Shown here one piece after another: positions 9,236 to 17,691 of a stretch of DNA of 64,000 nucleotides. A program made the translations under genes and the position numbers. Numbering within the stretch: the stretch's first letter is position 1; the number at the start of each line of letters is the position of its first letter. The notes under the pieces are model-generated. The model was not told the origin of the DNA and searched no databases. It saw only the letters and a program-made list of their open reading frames with translations. The stretch is from Streptomyces griseus (lineage in GTDB: Bacteria; Actinomycetota; Actinomycetes; Streptomycetales; Streptomycetaceae), in the NCBI RefSeq assembly GCF_900460065.1, contig NZ_UAVD01000057.1:98717-162716 (forward strand). Reading direction: 5' to 3'.

Positions 9236-10051
9236 CTGAGCGATTGGCCGTCCGTGGGAGTCGGCGTAGGCATATGAGGCTGCAGGCCAGGTCGAGCAGT
9301 CCCTGGTGGAGGTCGGCGCGTCGTTCGTAGCGGGTGCGGAGTCGTTTGAACTGGTGCAGCCAGGCGAAGGTGCGCTCGACGACCCACCGCACCTTGCCCA
9401 GTCCGGAGCCGTGGGCGACGCCGCGTCGGGCGATCAGGGGTTTGATGCCGCGTTTCCACAGCAGGCGGCGGTACTTGTCGAAGTCGTAGCCCCGGTCGGC
9501 ATACAGGCGCCGGGGCTTGCGGCGTGGACGTCCCCGCCTGCCCCGGATCGGCGGGACGGCGTCGAGCAGCGGCAGGAGCTGGGTGACGTCGTGCCGGTTG
9601 CCGCCGGTGAGGGTGACGGCGAGCGGGGTTCCGTGCCGGTCGACGATCAGGTGGTGCTTGGAACCGGGGCGGGCGCGGTCGACGGGCGAGGGGCCGACGT
9701 GATCCCCCCTTTGAGGGCCCGGACATGTGATCCGTCCACGGAGCAGTCATCCAGGTCCAGCAAGTCGGCGCGGCGCAGTTCGGTCAGCAGGGCGGCGTGC
9801 AGGCGGGGCCAGACACCGGCCTCGGTCCAGTCCCGCAGCCGGCGCCAGGCCGTCACACCGGAGCAGCCCACCGTCTCCGCCGGGACATCCCGCCAGGCGA
9901 CGCCGGTCCGCAGGACGTACATGATGCCCGCGAGAGCCGCCCGGTCCGGAACGCGAAGCCGCCCGGGATGCCGGCGGCGCCGTTCGGGAGGTGGCGGCAG
10001 CAGCGGGGCCACCCGCTCCCACAGGTCGTCAGGAACAAGATCAGCACGCAC
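9183..10051 (-). CDS. IS5-family transposase, two frames joined by probable -1 ribosomal frameshift
   Basis: Frame 1 (ATG at 10051) encodes the N-terminal DUF4096-like part: DLVPDDLWERVAPLLPPPPE, MYVLRTGVAWRDVPAE and the first DDE region (DDCSVDGSHVRALKGG). Around 9704-9712 the minus strand carries AAAGGGGGG; slipping back one base on this slippery run continues in frame with DHVGPSPVDRARPGSKHHL. It then runs through VTLTGGNRHDVTQLLPLLDA, LYADRGYDFDKYRRLLWK and RWVVERTFAWLHQFKRLRTR (the DDE/YREK region). This is the normal arrangement in IS427-type elements, not decay. The second frame has no stop before the left end and reads 50 bases into flanking DNA to 9183. Confidence 0.8.
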
Positions 10052-10120
10052 CTGGACACCCTGCCGACCAAGATCGGCAAGCGCAAGACCCGCAGCTCAA
10101 CTCATTCTGAAACGATCAGT
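9235..10120 (-). mobile_element. IS5-family insertion sequence (about 886 bp)
   Basis: Boundaries are set by imperfect terminal inverted repeats: ACTGAGCGATT at 9235-9245 and, on the minus strand, ACTGATCGTTT at 10120-10110 (9 of 11 identical). Length and the two-frame transposase fit the IS427-like group of IS5. On the right the end is followed by TAG, and the same CTA/TAG flank accompanies the two solo copies of this end. This suggests target preference for a short CTAG/TTAG-like site; I could not see a clean duplication on the left. Confidence 0.75.
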
Positions 10121-10123
10121 TAG
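10102..10123 (-). repeat. Right-hand end of the IS5-family element
   Basis: TCATTCTGAAACGATCAGTTAG on the plus strand, the reverse complement of the solo copy at 8834-8855 and matching 17637-17657 over 21 bp. It contains the terminal inverted repeat plus the flanking TAG. Confidence 0.8.
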
Positions 10124-10572
10124 TCGGCCCCCGCCCGCGCGGGGGCAGCTCGGTGCAGGTCCCGTAGGGATACGACCGTGACCCGGCCCTGCGCACACCC
10201 CCCTTCGCTTCCCGCCCGGGGTCCCGTGAGTCGGCGTGCGCGTCAGGGAAACGATCAGGACCATGCCTCCGCGGGCCGTCTCCGGACCCGACAGTTCTGG
10301 GCATTCCTTGCACAGCGGGGTGAGGGCCGCCACGCCGCGGGTTTCCGCGTACGCGGGGCTCATCTCCCCTGCCCGTCAACGCCTTTTTCGGTCCCGCCCC
10401 ACCGTGACGCGTCCTTCGCAGGGACGTGGATCAGGACACGACCGGCCGAACTGGCCGCACACCACCGGGCATGGCCGAGAGGTGTCCTTGAATCGTTCCA
10501 CTCGCCATTCATGATCGAGACATCAGCGGCTCGTACTGGGCGGCGCCGCGGACGAGGCTGGGGGTGGGCTGG

Positions 10573-13500
10573 ATGACCGATCCGATGCCCGAGCACGACG
10601 AGGTGTTCGCGGTGGCGGCAGGTGCCGCAGCGGCGGTGAGATCAGGTCACGCACGCTGGCTGACGCTGCGCGCGATGCCGGGGATGGGCCGTACCACGCT
10701 GCTGGAGGAGACCGTCCGGCGCGAGACCGCGGACGGGGCCATGGCGGCCCGAGTGGTCCACTGCACGTCCGCGGAGTCCACGTACCCGTTCTCCCTGGTC
10801 CGTCGGCTCCTGCCGGATGCCGGGCAGGACGTCCCCTTCACGGAACAACCGCCCGCGGACGAGCAGCACACCTTCCACCGGCTGGGGGCCCGCCTCGAAC
10901 GGATCGCACGACGCCAGCCCCTGCTGCTGGCGGTCGACGACCTGCACGACGCCGACGAAGTGTCCCGCCGCTGGCTCGGCTACCTCGCCCGCCGGCCAGC
11001 GGGGCTTCCCGTACTGCTCTTGTCGACCGAGTGCCTCACCAGGCCCGCCCTGGCACTGCCCGAGGCCCACGGGACCTCCGTTCTCCTGCGCCCGCTCAGT
11101 GACTCGGCCGTCGCCCGGCTCGCCCGCCGGGCGGGGTACGAGGCCGGGTGCGGGGCCGGGGACGCGGCAACGGCGCTCTGCGTGCGGGCGGGGGCGGGCA
11201 ACCCGACCCTGGTGCGCGCCTTGCTCGCCGACTTCGCCGACCTCGCCAAGCTGTCCGACCCGTCCACTCTGTGCGGGGGTACCGAACCTGCCGGACTGCG
11301 TGAGCACCCGACAGGACCCATCCGGCCACCAAGGCCGATTCCCTCCGTCGTCCACCTGCACCGATATCGCGAGACAATCGCACGCTGGGTCACGGAACGA
11401 ATGGACCTGGTCGCACGCAGGCTCTGTCTCACTCTCGCCGTCGGAGCCGTCGGAGCCGTCGGAGCCGTCGGAGCCGTCGGAGCCGTCGGTGGTGCCGGGT
11501 TTGTAGGAGTTCGCGACACCGCCCACATCACCGGTCCCGCTGGTGCCGACGACGGCTCCGCCTCACCAGGTACGGTCCGCCCGACCTCGTACACCGCACC
11601 GTCCGGCCCCGGTCTGCTCTCCCAGGTAGCGGCGATCTACCCGGGGGTACGCGTCCCTGCGCCAGGCTCCGCCTACCTGGCCGGTCTCGCCCGCCTGTTC
11701 GCCGATCCGCTCACAGGCGAAGCGGTCCTCGCCGCGAGCGACCCGGCCGACCTCGCCGACCTGCACCTCAGGTTCGCCCGGCTGCTCCACGAACAGGGTG
11801 CACCCGCCACGGCGGTGGCCGCGCACCTGCTCCACCTGGACCGGCCCGCCGAGGTGTGGATGAGCCAGTGTCTGGAGGACGCGGCCGACGCCCTGCGCGA
11901 CGCCGGACGGCCGAGGCCCGCCGCCCATCTCCTGCGGCGCGCGCTCCACGGCCCCCTCACCCCCGCCCACCGCGCCACACTCAGCCTGCGGCTGGGCGCG
12001 CTGGAACTGCTGCACTGTTCCGACTCCGGTGTCCGCCAGTTACGAGCAGCACTGGAACTCCATACGGACGCGGCCGCCCGCGCGGCCGTCGCACCCGCGC
12101 TCGGCCAGGCACTCGCGGCGCAGGGACGCACCGGCCTGGCCGTTCAGGTGCTGCACCGCGAGAGCATGGACGTGGACAGTACGGAACTCGCGCGCGTCCT
12201 GCAGTCGGTCTCGGCCCTCATCGCAGCGCACGACGCCGTCGCCTGGCGGGACGCAGTGGCCCGGATGCGGGAACTCGTGTCCTGCGTCCCCACCGCGATC
12301 GAGCCATTGGTGCGCGCCCTGGTCATGGAGTACGACGCCGGGGCGGGCCGGCTGTCATCGGCCGAGGCCGTCCGGTACATCCTGCCGCGGCTATCCGCCC
12401 AGGTCCACCCGCAGATCCGTACCGGCTGGCTGGGCAGTGCGGCCACCCTGCTCCAGTGGGCGGACCGGACGCAGGACGCGCTGGCCCTCGCCGATGCCTG
12501 GCTGCCCCCACCACCCGCGTTCCCCGACCTCTCGGACGCGGGGCTGCAGTGCCTGGTCAGCGTACGTGCGGAAGCCGCGCTGATGACGGGCGACTTCCGG
12601 CGGGTGCTCGCCGAGAACGACCCGCTCCTGAAGGCGCGCACGGCCCAGGGCCTCCCGATGCCCCACATCGTGTCCATGGTGGCGCTCGCCCGGTTCGAAC
12701 TGGGGTGGCACAGCGCGGCCTGGCGGCTGCTGGCCGTTCCCCGCGCGGAGCACACGGACAGTTCCTGGGAGTGGAACGAACTGCGGTACGCACGGGGCCT
12801 CCTGCACCTGGACGAAGGCGACTGGCAGGCCGCACTCGACGCCTTCCTGGCGTGCGGGACGGGCCAGCGGGCCCGTGACTTCGTGAGCCCGGTGGCCACT
12901 CCGTGGCGTTCGGGCGCGGCCCACGCCCTGGTGGGGCTCGGCCGCCCCGCGCAGGCCCGTGAACTCGCGGAGGAAGACCTGGGCCACGCCAGGGCCTGGG
13001 GCACACCACGGACCGTGGGACGTGCGCTACGGGCGCACGCGGCCGCGCTGGGCGGCAGGCGGGGCCTGGAAGCGCTCAGCGAGTCGGTGGCGCTGCTGCG
13101 CACCGCACCCGCGCCGGTGGAACTGATCGAGTCGCTGACGGACCTCGGGCGGGCCCGGATCGATGCGGGCTACGGCCGCAAGGGCAGGGCCGATCTCAGG
13201 GAGGCGCACGCACTGGCCGTACGGTTGCTGGTACCTGGCGGGCGTACGGAGGGGCATGCGCGGCAGGTCCACGGAGCGGGTGCGCAACACCGGCAGGCCA
13301 GCGCGGATCAGGGGGGCGGGGGACACGAGAGCCGGGCCGGTGCCGGGCGGTTGGTCCGTCTGACCGAGAAGGCGCTGCGGGCGGGTGCTGCCCGCGTGAC
13401 CCGCCCCGCCGCCTCCGCGGGGGAGGCGCTCTCCCCCGCGGAGCGGCGCATCGTCCGCCTCGCCGCGCAGGGGCAGACGAACGCCCAGATAGGCGACGCG

Positions 13501-13638
13501 CTCCACCTGGCCCGCCGCACGGTCGAGACCCACCTCACCCATGCCTACCGCAAGCTCGGGGTGTCCCGCCGCACCCAGCTCGTGGGCAGGTTGAAGGGGA
13601 CCACGGGCCTCCTCGACACAGATTCCCACCACGGCTGA
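10573..13638 (+). CDS. LAL-type LuxR-family transcriptional regulator with AAA/TPR-like region
   Basis: About 1021 residues, the usual LAL size. I prefer the ATG at 10573 over the in-frame GTG at 10564. An N-terminal AAA module has an altered Walker A, MPGMGRTTLLEE, where the normal Lys is Arg. Walker B is LLLAVDDLHDADE near residue 120. The middle is a long helical repeat region, interrupted near residue 295 by a GAV tandem repeat. The C-terminus is a LuxR HTH: LSPAERRIVRLAAQGQTNA then ARRTVETHLTHAYRKLGVSR. Such proteins activate specialised-metabolite or catabolic genes on the same strand; here the two secreted-protein genes that follow are candidate targets. The Lys-to-Arg change could weaken nucleotide binding. 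Confidence 0.9.
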   Translation: MTDPMPEHDEVFAVAAGAAAAVRSGHARWLTLRAMPGMGRTTLLEETVRRETADGAMAARVVHCTSAESTYPFSLVRRLLPDAGQDVPFTEQPPADEQHTFHRLGARLERIARRQPLLLAVDDLHDADEVSRRWLGYLARRPAGLPVLLLSTECLTRPALALPEAHGTSVLLRPLSDSAVARLARRAGYEAGCGAGDAATALCVRAGAGNPTLVRALLADFADLAKLSDPSTLCGGTEPAGLREHPTGPIRPPRPIPSVVHLHRYRETIARWVTERMDLVARRLCLTLAVGAVGAVGAVGAVGAVGGAGFVGVRDTAHITGPAGADDGSASPGTVRPTSYTAPSGPGLLSQVAAIYPGVRVPAPGSAYLAGLARLFADPLTGEAVLAASDPADLADLHLRFARLLHEQGAPATAVAAHLLHLDRPAEVWMSQCLEDAADALRDAGRPRPAAHLLRRALHGPLTPAHRATLSLRLGALELLHCSDSGVRQLRAALELHTDAAARAAVAPALGQALAAQGRTGLAVQVLHRESMDVDSTELARVLQSVSALIAAHDAVAWRDAVARMRELVSCVPTAIEPLVRALVMEYDAGAGRLSSAEAVRYILPRLSAQVHPQIRTGWLGSAATLLQWADRTQDALALADAWLPPPPAFPDLSDAGLQCLVSVRAEAALMTGDFRRVLAENDPLLKARTAQGLPMPHIVSMVALARFELGWHSAAWRLLAVPRAEHTDSSWEWNELRYARGLLHLDEGDWQAALDAFLACGTGQRARDFVSPVATPWRSGAAHALVGLGRPAQARELAEEDLGHARAWGTPRTVGRALRAHAAALGGRRGLEALSESVALLRTAPAPVELIESLTDLGRARIDAGYGRKGRADLREAHALAVRLLVPGGRTEGHARQVHGAGAQHRQASADQGGGGHESRAGAGRLVRLTEKALRAGAARVTRPAASAGEALSPAERRIVRLAAQGQTNAQIGDALHLARRTVETHLTHAYRKLGVSRRTQLVGRLKGTTGLLDTDSHHG
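11443..11487 (+). repeat. Five tandem 9-bp units (GGAGCCGTC) inside the LAL gene
   Basis: Five perfect copies of GGAGCCGTC, preceded by a partial unit, encode a (GAV)n stretch. Being a multiple of three it keeps the frame; copy-number change would only lengthen or shorten a flexible loop. Confidence 0.9.
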
Positions 13639-13848
13639 CGTCGCCTGCCGATCCCGCCGATCCTGCCGGGTACGGACGTCGCCGGTGCCGGAAGGAGGCC
13701 ACTGCCGTTCGGTCTGCGCCGCGGCGCGGCAGTGTGTTCGTGGATTTCCACGATGGTGGGGGAGTCCGTGTACACCGCACCGTAGGAGTTGCCCAGCCGG
13801 TCCAGGAATCGGCAGGGCAGCCCCTACGAACAGGAAGAAAGCACACCC

Positions 13849-14172
13849 ATGCCAGCAACTTCGTCTTCCTCGTCCTCGTCCTCGTCGTCGCCCTTACGGA
13901 CTGCCGCCCGTGCGGCGGGCCTCGTCGTGGTGGCGGCCGTCGCCACGATGTCTCTCGCGGTGCCCGCCAGCGCCGCTGCCGGTTCCAGCGGCGAGTCCAC
14001 CAATGCGGCGCAGAAAGCGGCAGATTTCAGGCACTACGGCGGCATCTACCCGGACCAAGCGGCTGCTGATGCCGCTGGGGCCCTGTACATCCTCAGCGGC
14101 AGCGCGGCCCAGTTCGTCATCGAAGTCATCTGGGACAACGGCAAGAGGCTGTTCGAGCTCTGGTACTGGTGA
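13849..14172 (+). CDS. Small secreted protein with signal peptide
   Basis: A protein of 107 residues from ATG 13849, preceded by AGGAAGAAAG at a good distance. The N-terminus has a run of about ten serines (TCx repeat), then a basic patch (RTAARAAG) and a hydrophobic core (LVVVAAVATMSLAVPASA) with an ASA-A cleavage site. The mature part of about 70 residues contains FRHYGGIYPDQAAADAAGAL and an amphipathic C-terminus, FVIEVIWDNGKRLFELWYW, rich in Trp/Tyr. I do not recognise the family. It lies 65 bp upstream of another secreted protein gene and downstream of the LAL regulator, suggesting co-regulation. Its size and amphipathic tail would suit a membrane-active or partner peptide, which is inference. 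Confidence 0.75.
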   Translation: MPATSSSSSSSSSSPLRTAARAAGLVVVAAVATMSLAVPASAAAGSSGESTNAAQKAADFRHYGGIYPDQAAADAAGALYILSGSAAQFVIEVIWDNGKRLFELWYW

Positions 14173-14237
14173 CCGGCGCATCGCGCCCCACCGGCCCTGA
14201 CGCACCGTCTTCTCCCTCACGAAAGCTGGACGCACCG

Positions 14238-15182
14238 ATGTTCCTGAAGCCCACCTCCCGTTCATCCCGGACCACCATCCGGTCCATACTCACCACGGCC
14301 GCGCTGCTGGGCAGCGCCCTGGCCCTCGCCCCCGCCACGCATGCGGTCGCCGCCACCACTCCCGCTTCCGCGTCCTCCACCGCCGGGGCGTTCTCCGGGA
14401 CCGGCGCCGAGTCGCCCGTGTCCACGCTGGCCCAGCGCAGCACGCGGATCACGGTGACCAACTCGACGGGCCAGGGCATGCAGCGGGTCTGGAGCAAGCT
14501 CTCCCACGGGTGCTGGACCAATGACGAACTGCCGCCCGACAACATCCCGGCTGGCCGCTCCACCGCCTTCGGCAGCGAATCCTGTGGACTCGCGACCGGA
14601 ACCGAGGGAGAGACCAACTTCGCCGTCCCCGGCGGACAGGTCGAGATCCGCTGGAACAACCCCTTCGTCGGCTCCAACAGCTACAGCTGTACGACGCCGA
14701 GCGGCTACTACTGTTCGAGGAGCGGGGGTTCGGGCAACAACGCGAACGTCCACTTCACGATCGCCTACGCGGGGCTGCGTGCGGCGGCCACCACCGGCGC
14801 GCCGGGTGCGCCCGTCGAGGACGGTACCGTCTCGGCCCAGGCGGCACGCAGTACCCACGTGACCCTCAACAACAACAGCGGAGCCCTGCTCTCGCGGACC
14901 GACGCCCGTCTGTCCTGGGGCATCTGGAGCGACAACCAGTTGCCCGCGGTCAACATCAACCCGGGTAACAGGAGTTCCTGGCAGAGCGAGTCCGACGGCT
15001 TCATGACCGGAACCCAGGGCTCGGTGACGTACGTCGTCTCCACCGGCGGACACGTGACCGTGAAGTGGAACAACCCCTACGCGGGCAGCAACAAGTACGA
15101 GTGCATCGCCCCCGCCAACCGCACCTGCAGCTACAGCGGTGGCTCGGGCGACAACGCCACCGTCTCCTTCACCCTGTCCTGA
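14238..15182 (+). CDS. Secreted protein with two tandem ET79/aegerolysin-like beta domains
   Basis: A protein of 314 residues from ATG 14238. A signal peptide (TTAALLGSALALAPATHAVA) is followed by two homologous domains of about 105 residues. Both share the order 'T-x-V-T-x-N-x-(S/T)G', 'L(S)-x-G-x-W-x-(D/N)-x-(E/Q)LP', a 'TGT(E/Q)G' turn, 'VxWNNPxxGSNxYxC' and a closing Cys-rich 'CSxSGGSGxNAxVxFT'. Each domain has a conserved cysteine pair in the last loop. The fold pattern resembles aegerolysin-type or Bacillus ET79-like insecticidal/haemolytic beta sandwiches; I assign this from motif order only. Tandem duplication within one secreted polypeptide is less common. It probably forms an operon with the preceding small secreted protein. 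Confidence 0.65.
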   Translation: MFLKPTSRSSRTTIRSILTTAALLGSALALAPATHAVAATTPASASSTAGAFSGTGAESPVSTLAQRSTRITVTNSTGQGMQRVWSKLSHGCWTNDELPPDNIPAGRSTAFGSESCGLATGTEGETNFAVPGGQVEIRWNNPFVGSNSYSCTTPSGYYCSRSGGSGNNANVHFTIAYAGLRAAATTGAPGAPVEDGTVSAQAARSTHVTLNNNSGALLSRTDARLSWGIWSDNQLPAVNINPGNRSSWQSESDGFMTGTQGSVTYVVSTGGHVTVKWNNPYAGSNKYECIAPANRTCSYSGGSGDNATVSFTLS

Positions 15183-15219
15183 CGGTCCTGCCCGTCTCCA
15201 TCGCCCCGACAAGGTGAAC

Positions 15220-15239
15220 GCCCTTCGCACCTGAAGGGC
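15220..15239 (+). terminator. Short stem-loop after the tandem aegerolysin-like gene
   Basis: GCCCTTC (15220-15226) and GAAGGGC (15233-15239) form a 7-bp stem with a 6-nt loop, 38 bases after the stop codon. There is no T-tract. Confidence 0.45.
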
Positions 15240-15419
15240 CCGGCGTCACCTCGACATGTGGGCGCCTGCCGGATCGTCGGCACCGACAGCCGAACAGGCA
15301 GCCGACGGCGCGACCGCCGGCAGGCGTCCGGGAAGGCAACACCCGGGCCGACCGCGCGTACCAGGCCACGGGCCGGCACATCCTGGTGCCGGCCCGCACC
15401 TGCGCGTACCCACTTCCCC

Positions 15420-16376
15420 GTGCCGACCTCACCCCTGCGTCACGTCGCCGTCCTCGTGCTCGAAGGTGCGAAGCCTGTCGATGTCAGTATTCCTGCGCAG
15501 GTGTTCACGACCCGCACGAGCATGCCGTACGAAGTACGGGTGTGCGGCGCGGCGCCCGGTCTGGTGGCCGGCGGCGACGGCCTGTCCTACCACGTCGCCC
15601 ACGGCCTCGACGTGCTCGCGTGGGCCGACATCGTCTTCATCCCGGGCTACCGGTCTCCGGACCGTGACGACCCGCCGCACGCCGTCGTCGACGCGCTGAT
15701 CGCCGCCCACGATCGGGGCGCGCAGCTCGCCGCGATCTCGACGGGTGCCTTCGCGCTCGCCACCACGGGCCTGCTCGACGGCAAACGTGCCACGACGCAC
15801 TGGCACTACACGCGGGCACTCGCGGCGAAGCATCCGCTGGTCCAGGTCGACGAGAACGTTCTGTTCGTCGACGAGGGCGGTGTGCTGACGTCGGCCGGCG
15901 CCGCCTCGGGCATCGACCTGTGCCTGCACATTCTCCGCGGTGACCTCGGGGTGGCCGCGTCCCACCACGCGGCCCGGCGCCTGGTCGCGGCCCCCTACCG
16001 CAGTGGCGGCCAGGCACAGTACGTGCCGCGCGGTGTGCCCGAGCCACTGGGGGAGCGGTTCGCCGCCACCCGCGAGTGGGCGCTGCACCGGCTCGGCGAG
16101 CCCCTCACCCTTGAAGCGCTCGCCCGGCATGCGGCGGTCTCGCCGCGTACGTTCTCACGGCGCTTCGCCGAGGACACGGGGTACACGCCGATGCAGTGGG
16201 TCATGCGCGCCCGCATCGACCTGGCCCGCGAACACCTCGAACGTTCACAGCGGGGCGTCGAGCAGATCGCCGCCGATGTCGGCCTGGGCACCGGTGCGAA
16301 TCTGCGGCTGCACTTCCAGCGCATCCTCGGCACCACGTCGAGCGAGTACCGGCGCACCTTCACTCAGGGGCAGTAG
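15420..16376 (+). CDS. GlxA-type regulator: DJ-1/PfpI-like domain plus AraC HTH
   Basis: A protein of 318 residues. The GTG at 15420 is preferred because the homologous part starts with SPLRHVAVLVLEGAKPVDVS; the longer frame from 15258 is low-complexity. Residues 5-190 form a class I glutamine amidotransferase-like (DJ-1/PfpI) domain. The nucleophile position reads AISTGAFALATTGLLDG, where Cys is replaced (ST instead of a C-containing elbow), so it is probably a ligand-sensing domain without catalysis. Residues 215-315 are the AraC DNA-binding domain with two HTHs (LEALARHAAVSPRTFSRRF and IAADVGLGTGANLRLHFQRI). In Streptomyces such regulators often sit beside the gene they control; here a gap gene relic follows 105 bp downstream. 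Confidence 0.9.
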   Translation: MPTSPLRHVAVLVLEGAKPVDVSIPAQVFTTRTSMPYEVRVCGAAPGLVAGGDGLSYHVAHGLDVLAWADIVFIPGYRSPDRDDPPHAVVDALIAAHDRGAQLAAISTGAFALATTGLLDGKRATTHWHYTRALAAKHPLVQVDENVLFVDEGGVLTSAGAASGIDLCLHILRGDLGVAASHHAARRLVAAPYRSGGQAQYVPRGVPEPLGERFAATREWALHRLGEPLTLEALARHAAVSPRTFSRRFAEDTGYTPMQWVMRARIDLAREHLERSQRGVEQIAADVGLGTGANLRLHFQRILGTTSSEYRRTFTQGQ

Positions 16377-16481
16377 CCCGCCACCAGGTGGTGCGACCCT
16401 TTCGGACCGTGGCGATCACGCCGCTGTCACCGGCGGACGCCGCGCGCGAACCTGAGGGGGGAACCCGAAGGGACACCACTC

Positions 16482-16976
16482 ATGACTCGTATCGCCATCA
16501 ACGGATTCGGCCGCATCGGCCGCAACGTGCTGCGCGCGCTGCTCGAACGCGGCAGCGACCTCGCGGTCGTCGCCGTCAACGACCTCACGGAGTCCGCCAC
16601 CCTCGCGCGGCTGCTCGCCTACTACACGACGGCGGGCCGGCTCGGCCGTCCGGTGACCGTCGACGGGGACGCCCTCGTCGTCGACGGCCGTCGCATCACC
16701 GTGCTCGCCGAGCGCGAACCGGCGCGGCTGCCGTGGGCCGACCTCGGCGTCGATATCGTGCTGGGGCGACCGGCCGCTTCACCTCGGCCACGGCCGCCCG
16801 CGCCCACCTCGACGCGGGCGCGAGGAGGGTGCTCATCAGCGCGCCGGCGGACGGCGCCGATGTCACACTCGCGTTCGGGGTCAACACCGCCGCGTACGAC
16901 CCGGCCGCGCACACGATCGTCTCGAACGCCTCGTGCACGACCAACGCGCGCGCGCCGCTGGCCGCGGCCCTAGACG
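16482..16976 (+). pseudogene. gap: Glyceraldehyde-3-phosphate dehydrogenase fragment, frameshifted and truncated
   Basis: The start is textbook GAPDH: MTRIAINGFGRIGRNVLRAL (NAD-binding Rossmann fold), then VVAVNDLTESATLARLLAY. At about 16763 one base is missing relative to the usual 'DIVLESTGRFT'. The protein continues in another frame with GRFTSATAARAHLDAGARRV and SNASCTTNARAPLAAALDG, which contains the catalytic Cys. The homology stops abruptly near 16976, leaving about half of the gene. The frameshift plus 3' truncation argue for real decay rather than a single read error. Confidence 0.85.
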
Positions 16977-17636
16977 GTTGCCCCGGCCCTCGTACGCGCG
17001 GGCGTCGCCGGACCAGGCGACGGAGAAGCGGCCGCGCAGGTCGAGGCGGGTGGCCAAGGGGGCCGAGCGTGCCGACTGCTTCCCCTGGACTCCCTTCTCG
17101 GCCTCCGGGGAGTGCTGCTGAACAGCGGTCAGGCGGGCGAGGGCGGAGTGGCAGCCCTTCGGAGTCGCACGGACCGCCGGCCAGTCGATGGCGGGCTGGC
17201 TGACTATCCGCTGCCCGAACCCGGTTCGGCAGCTCGCATGCTGAAGCGGCCCTACCGGTGCCGAAGCGGGACCGCGCGGGCGTAGGTGCTGCGCCAACCA
17301 AGTAATCGTCCGGAACGGCTCCTGCCGTCCAGAAGACCGGATGCCCACCATGAGCCCTGCGGACGGAACCCCGCCCGCGTCCTCTGACCGGGAAGAGCCC
17401 GTCATGCGTCAGAAGTTCCTCAGAAAGCCGACCTCTTCGAGGACCACGACATCCTGATGCTCTTCGACGCCCAGCTCCTGGGATCTCCAGGCGCTCCCCA
17501 CGTCCAGGGCGCGGAGCCGGTGCTGGAGCCCGGTACGAGGTCCCGCGCAGCCCCAACCCGTTCCATACGGCGTCATCCCCCTGAGCCCGTGACTGAAGGG
17601 ATTGTTCCATGGGCCGCCAGCGTCTCCGCAGGACGG
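16977..17636. other. Unassigned sequence between gap relic and IS scar
   Basis: No intact gene. A minus-strand stretch at about 16975-17050 (LDLRGRFSVAWSGDARAYEG) and a plus-strand stretch near 17430-17520 (DHDILMLFDAQLLGSPGAP) look like pieces of coding sequence but match nothing I recognise. The region ends at a copy of the IS end and looks like rearranged debris. Confidence 0.4.
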
Positions 17637-17657
17637 CATTCTGAAACGATCAGTTAG
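17637..17657 (-). repeat. Third copy of the 21-bp IS end
   Basis: CATTCTGAAACGATCAGTTAG, identical over 21 bp to the right end of the IS at 10102-10123, again followed by TC. No transposase gene is attached on either side, so it is a solo scar. It abuts the promoter of the downstream marR gene. Confidence 0.75.
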
Positions 17658-17691
17658 TCATTTATTGGAGCGCTGTTATATTAGCGCTGTG
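17654..17691 (+). promoter_or_regulatory. Probable leaderless promoter and operator of the marR-MFS pair
   Basis: TATATT at 17677-17682 is a good -10 box and lies 7 bases before the GTG start (17689), so transcription would begin at the start codon: a leaderless mRNA. A weak -35 (TTAGTC, 17654-17659) lies 17 bases upstream, inside the IS scar. AGCGCTGT occurs twice (17669-17676 and 17683-17690), flanking the -10, each containing the palindrome AGCGCT; this would be a natural autoregulatory site for the MarR protein. Confidence 0.55.

Noticed and set aside
8834..10123. A 1.29-kb composite element bounded by perfect 22-bp inverted copies
   Set aside because: The IS5 element has its own left end at 9235 (9/11 match), of normal length, so the copy at 8834 is better explained as a separate scar.
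10642..11526. 294-residue minus-strand ORF opposite the LAL gene
   Set aside because: Composition mirrors the antisense of a well-supported gene and shows no domain.
11856..12878. 340-residue plus-strand ORF inside the LAL gene
   Set aside because: Arg/Gly/Ala-rich alternative frame; the LAL frame has continuous domain support.
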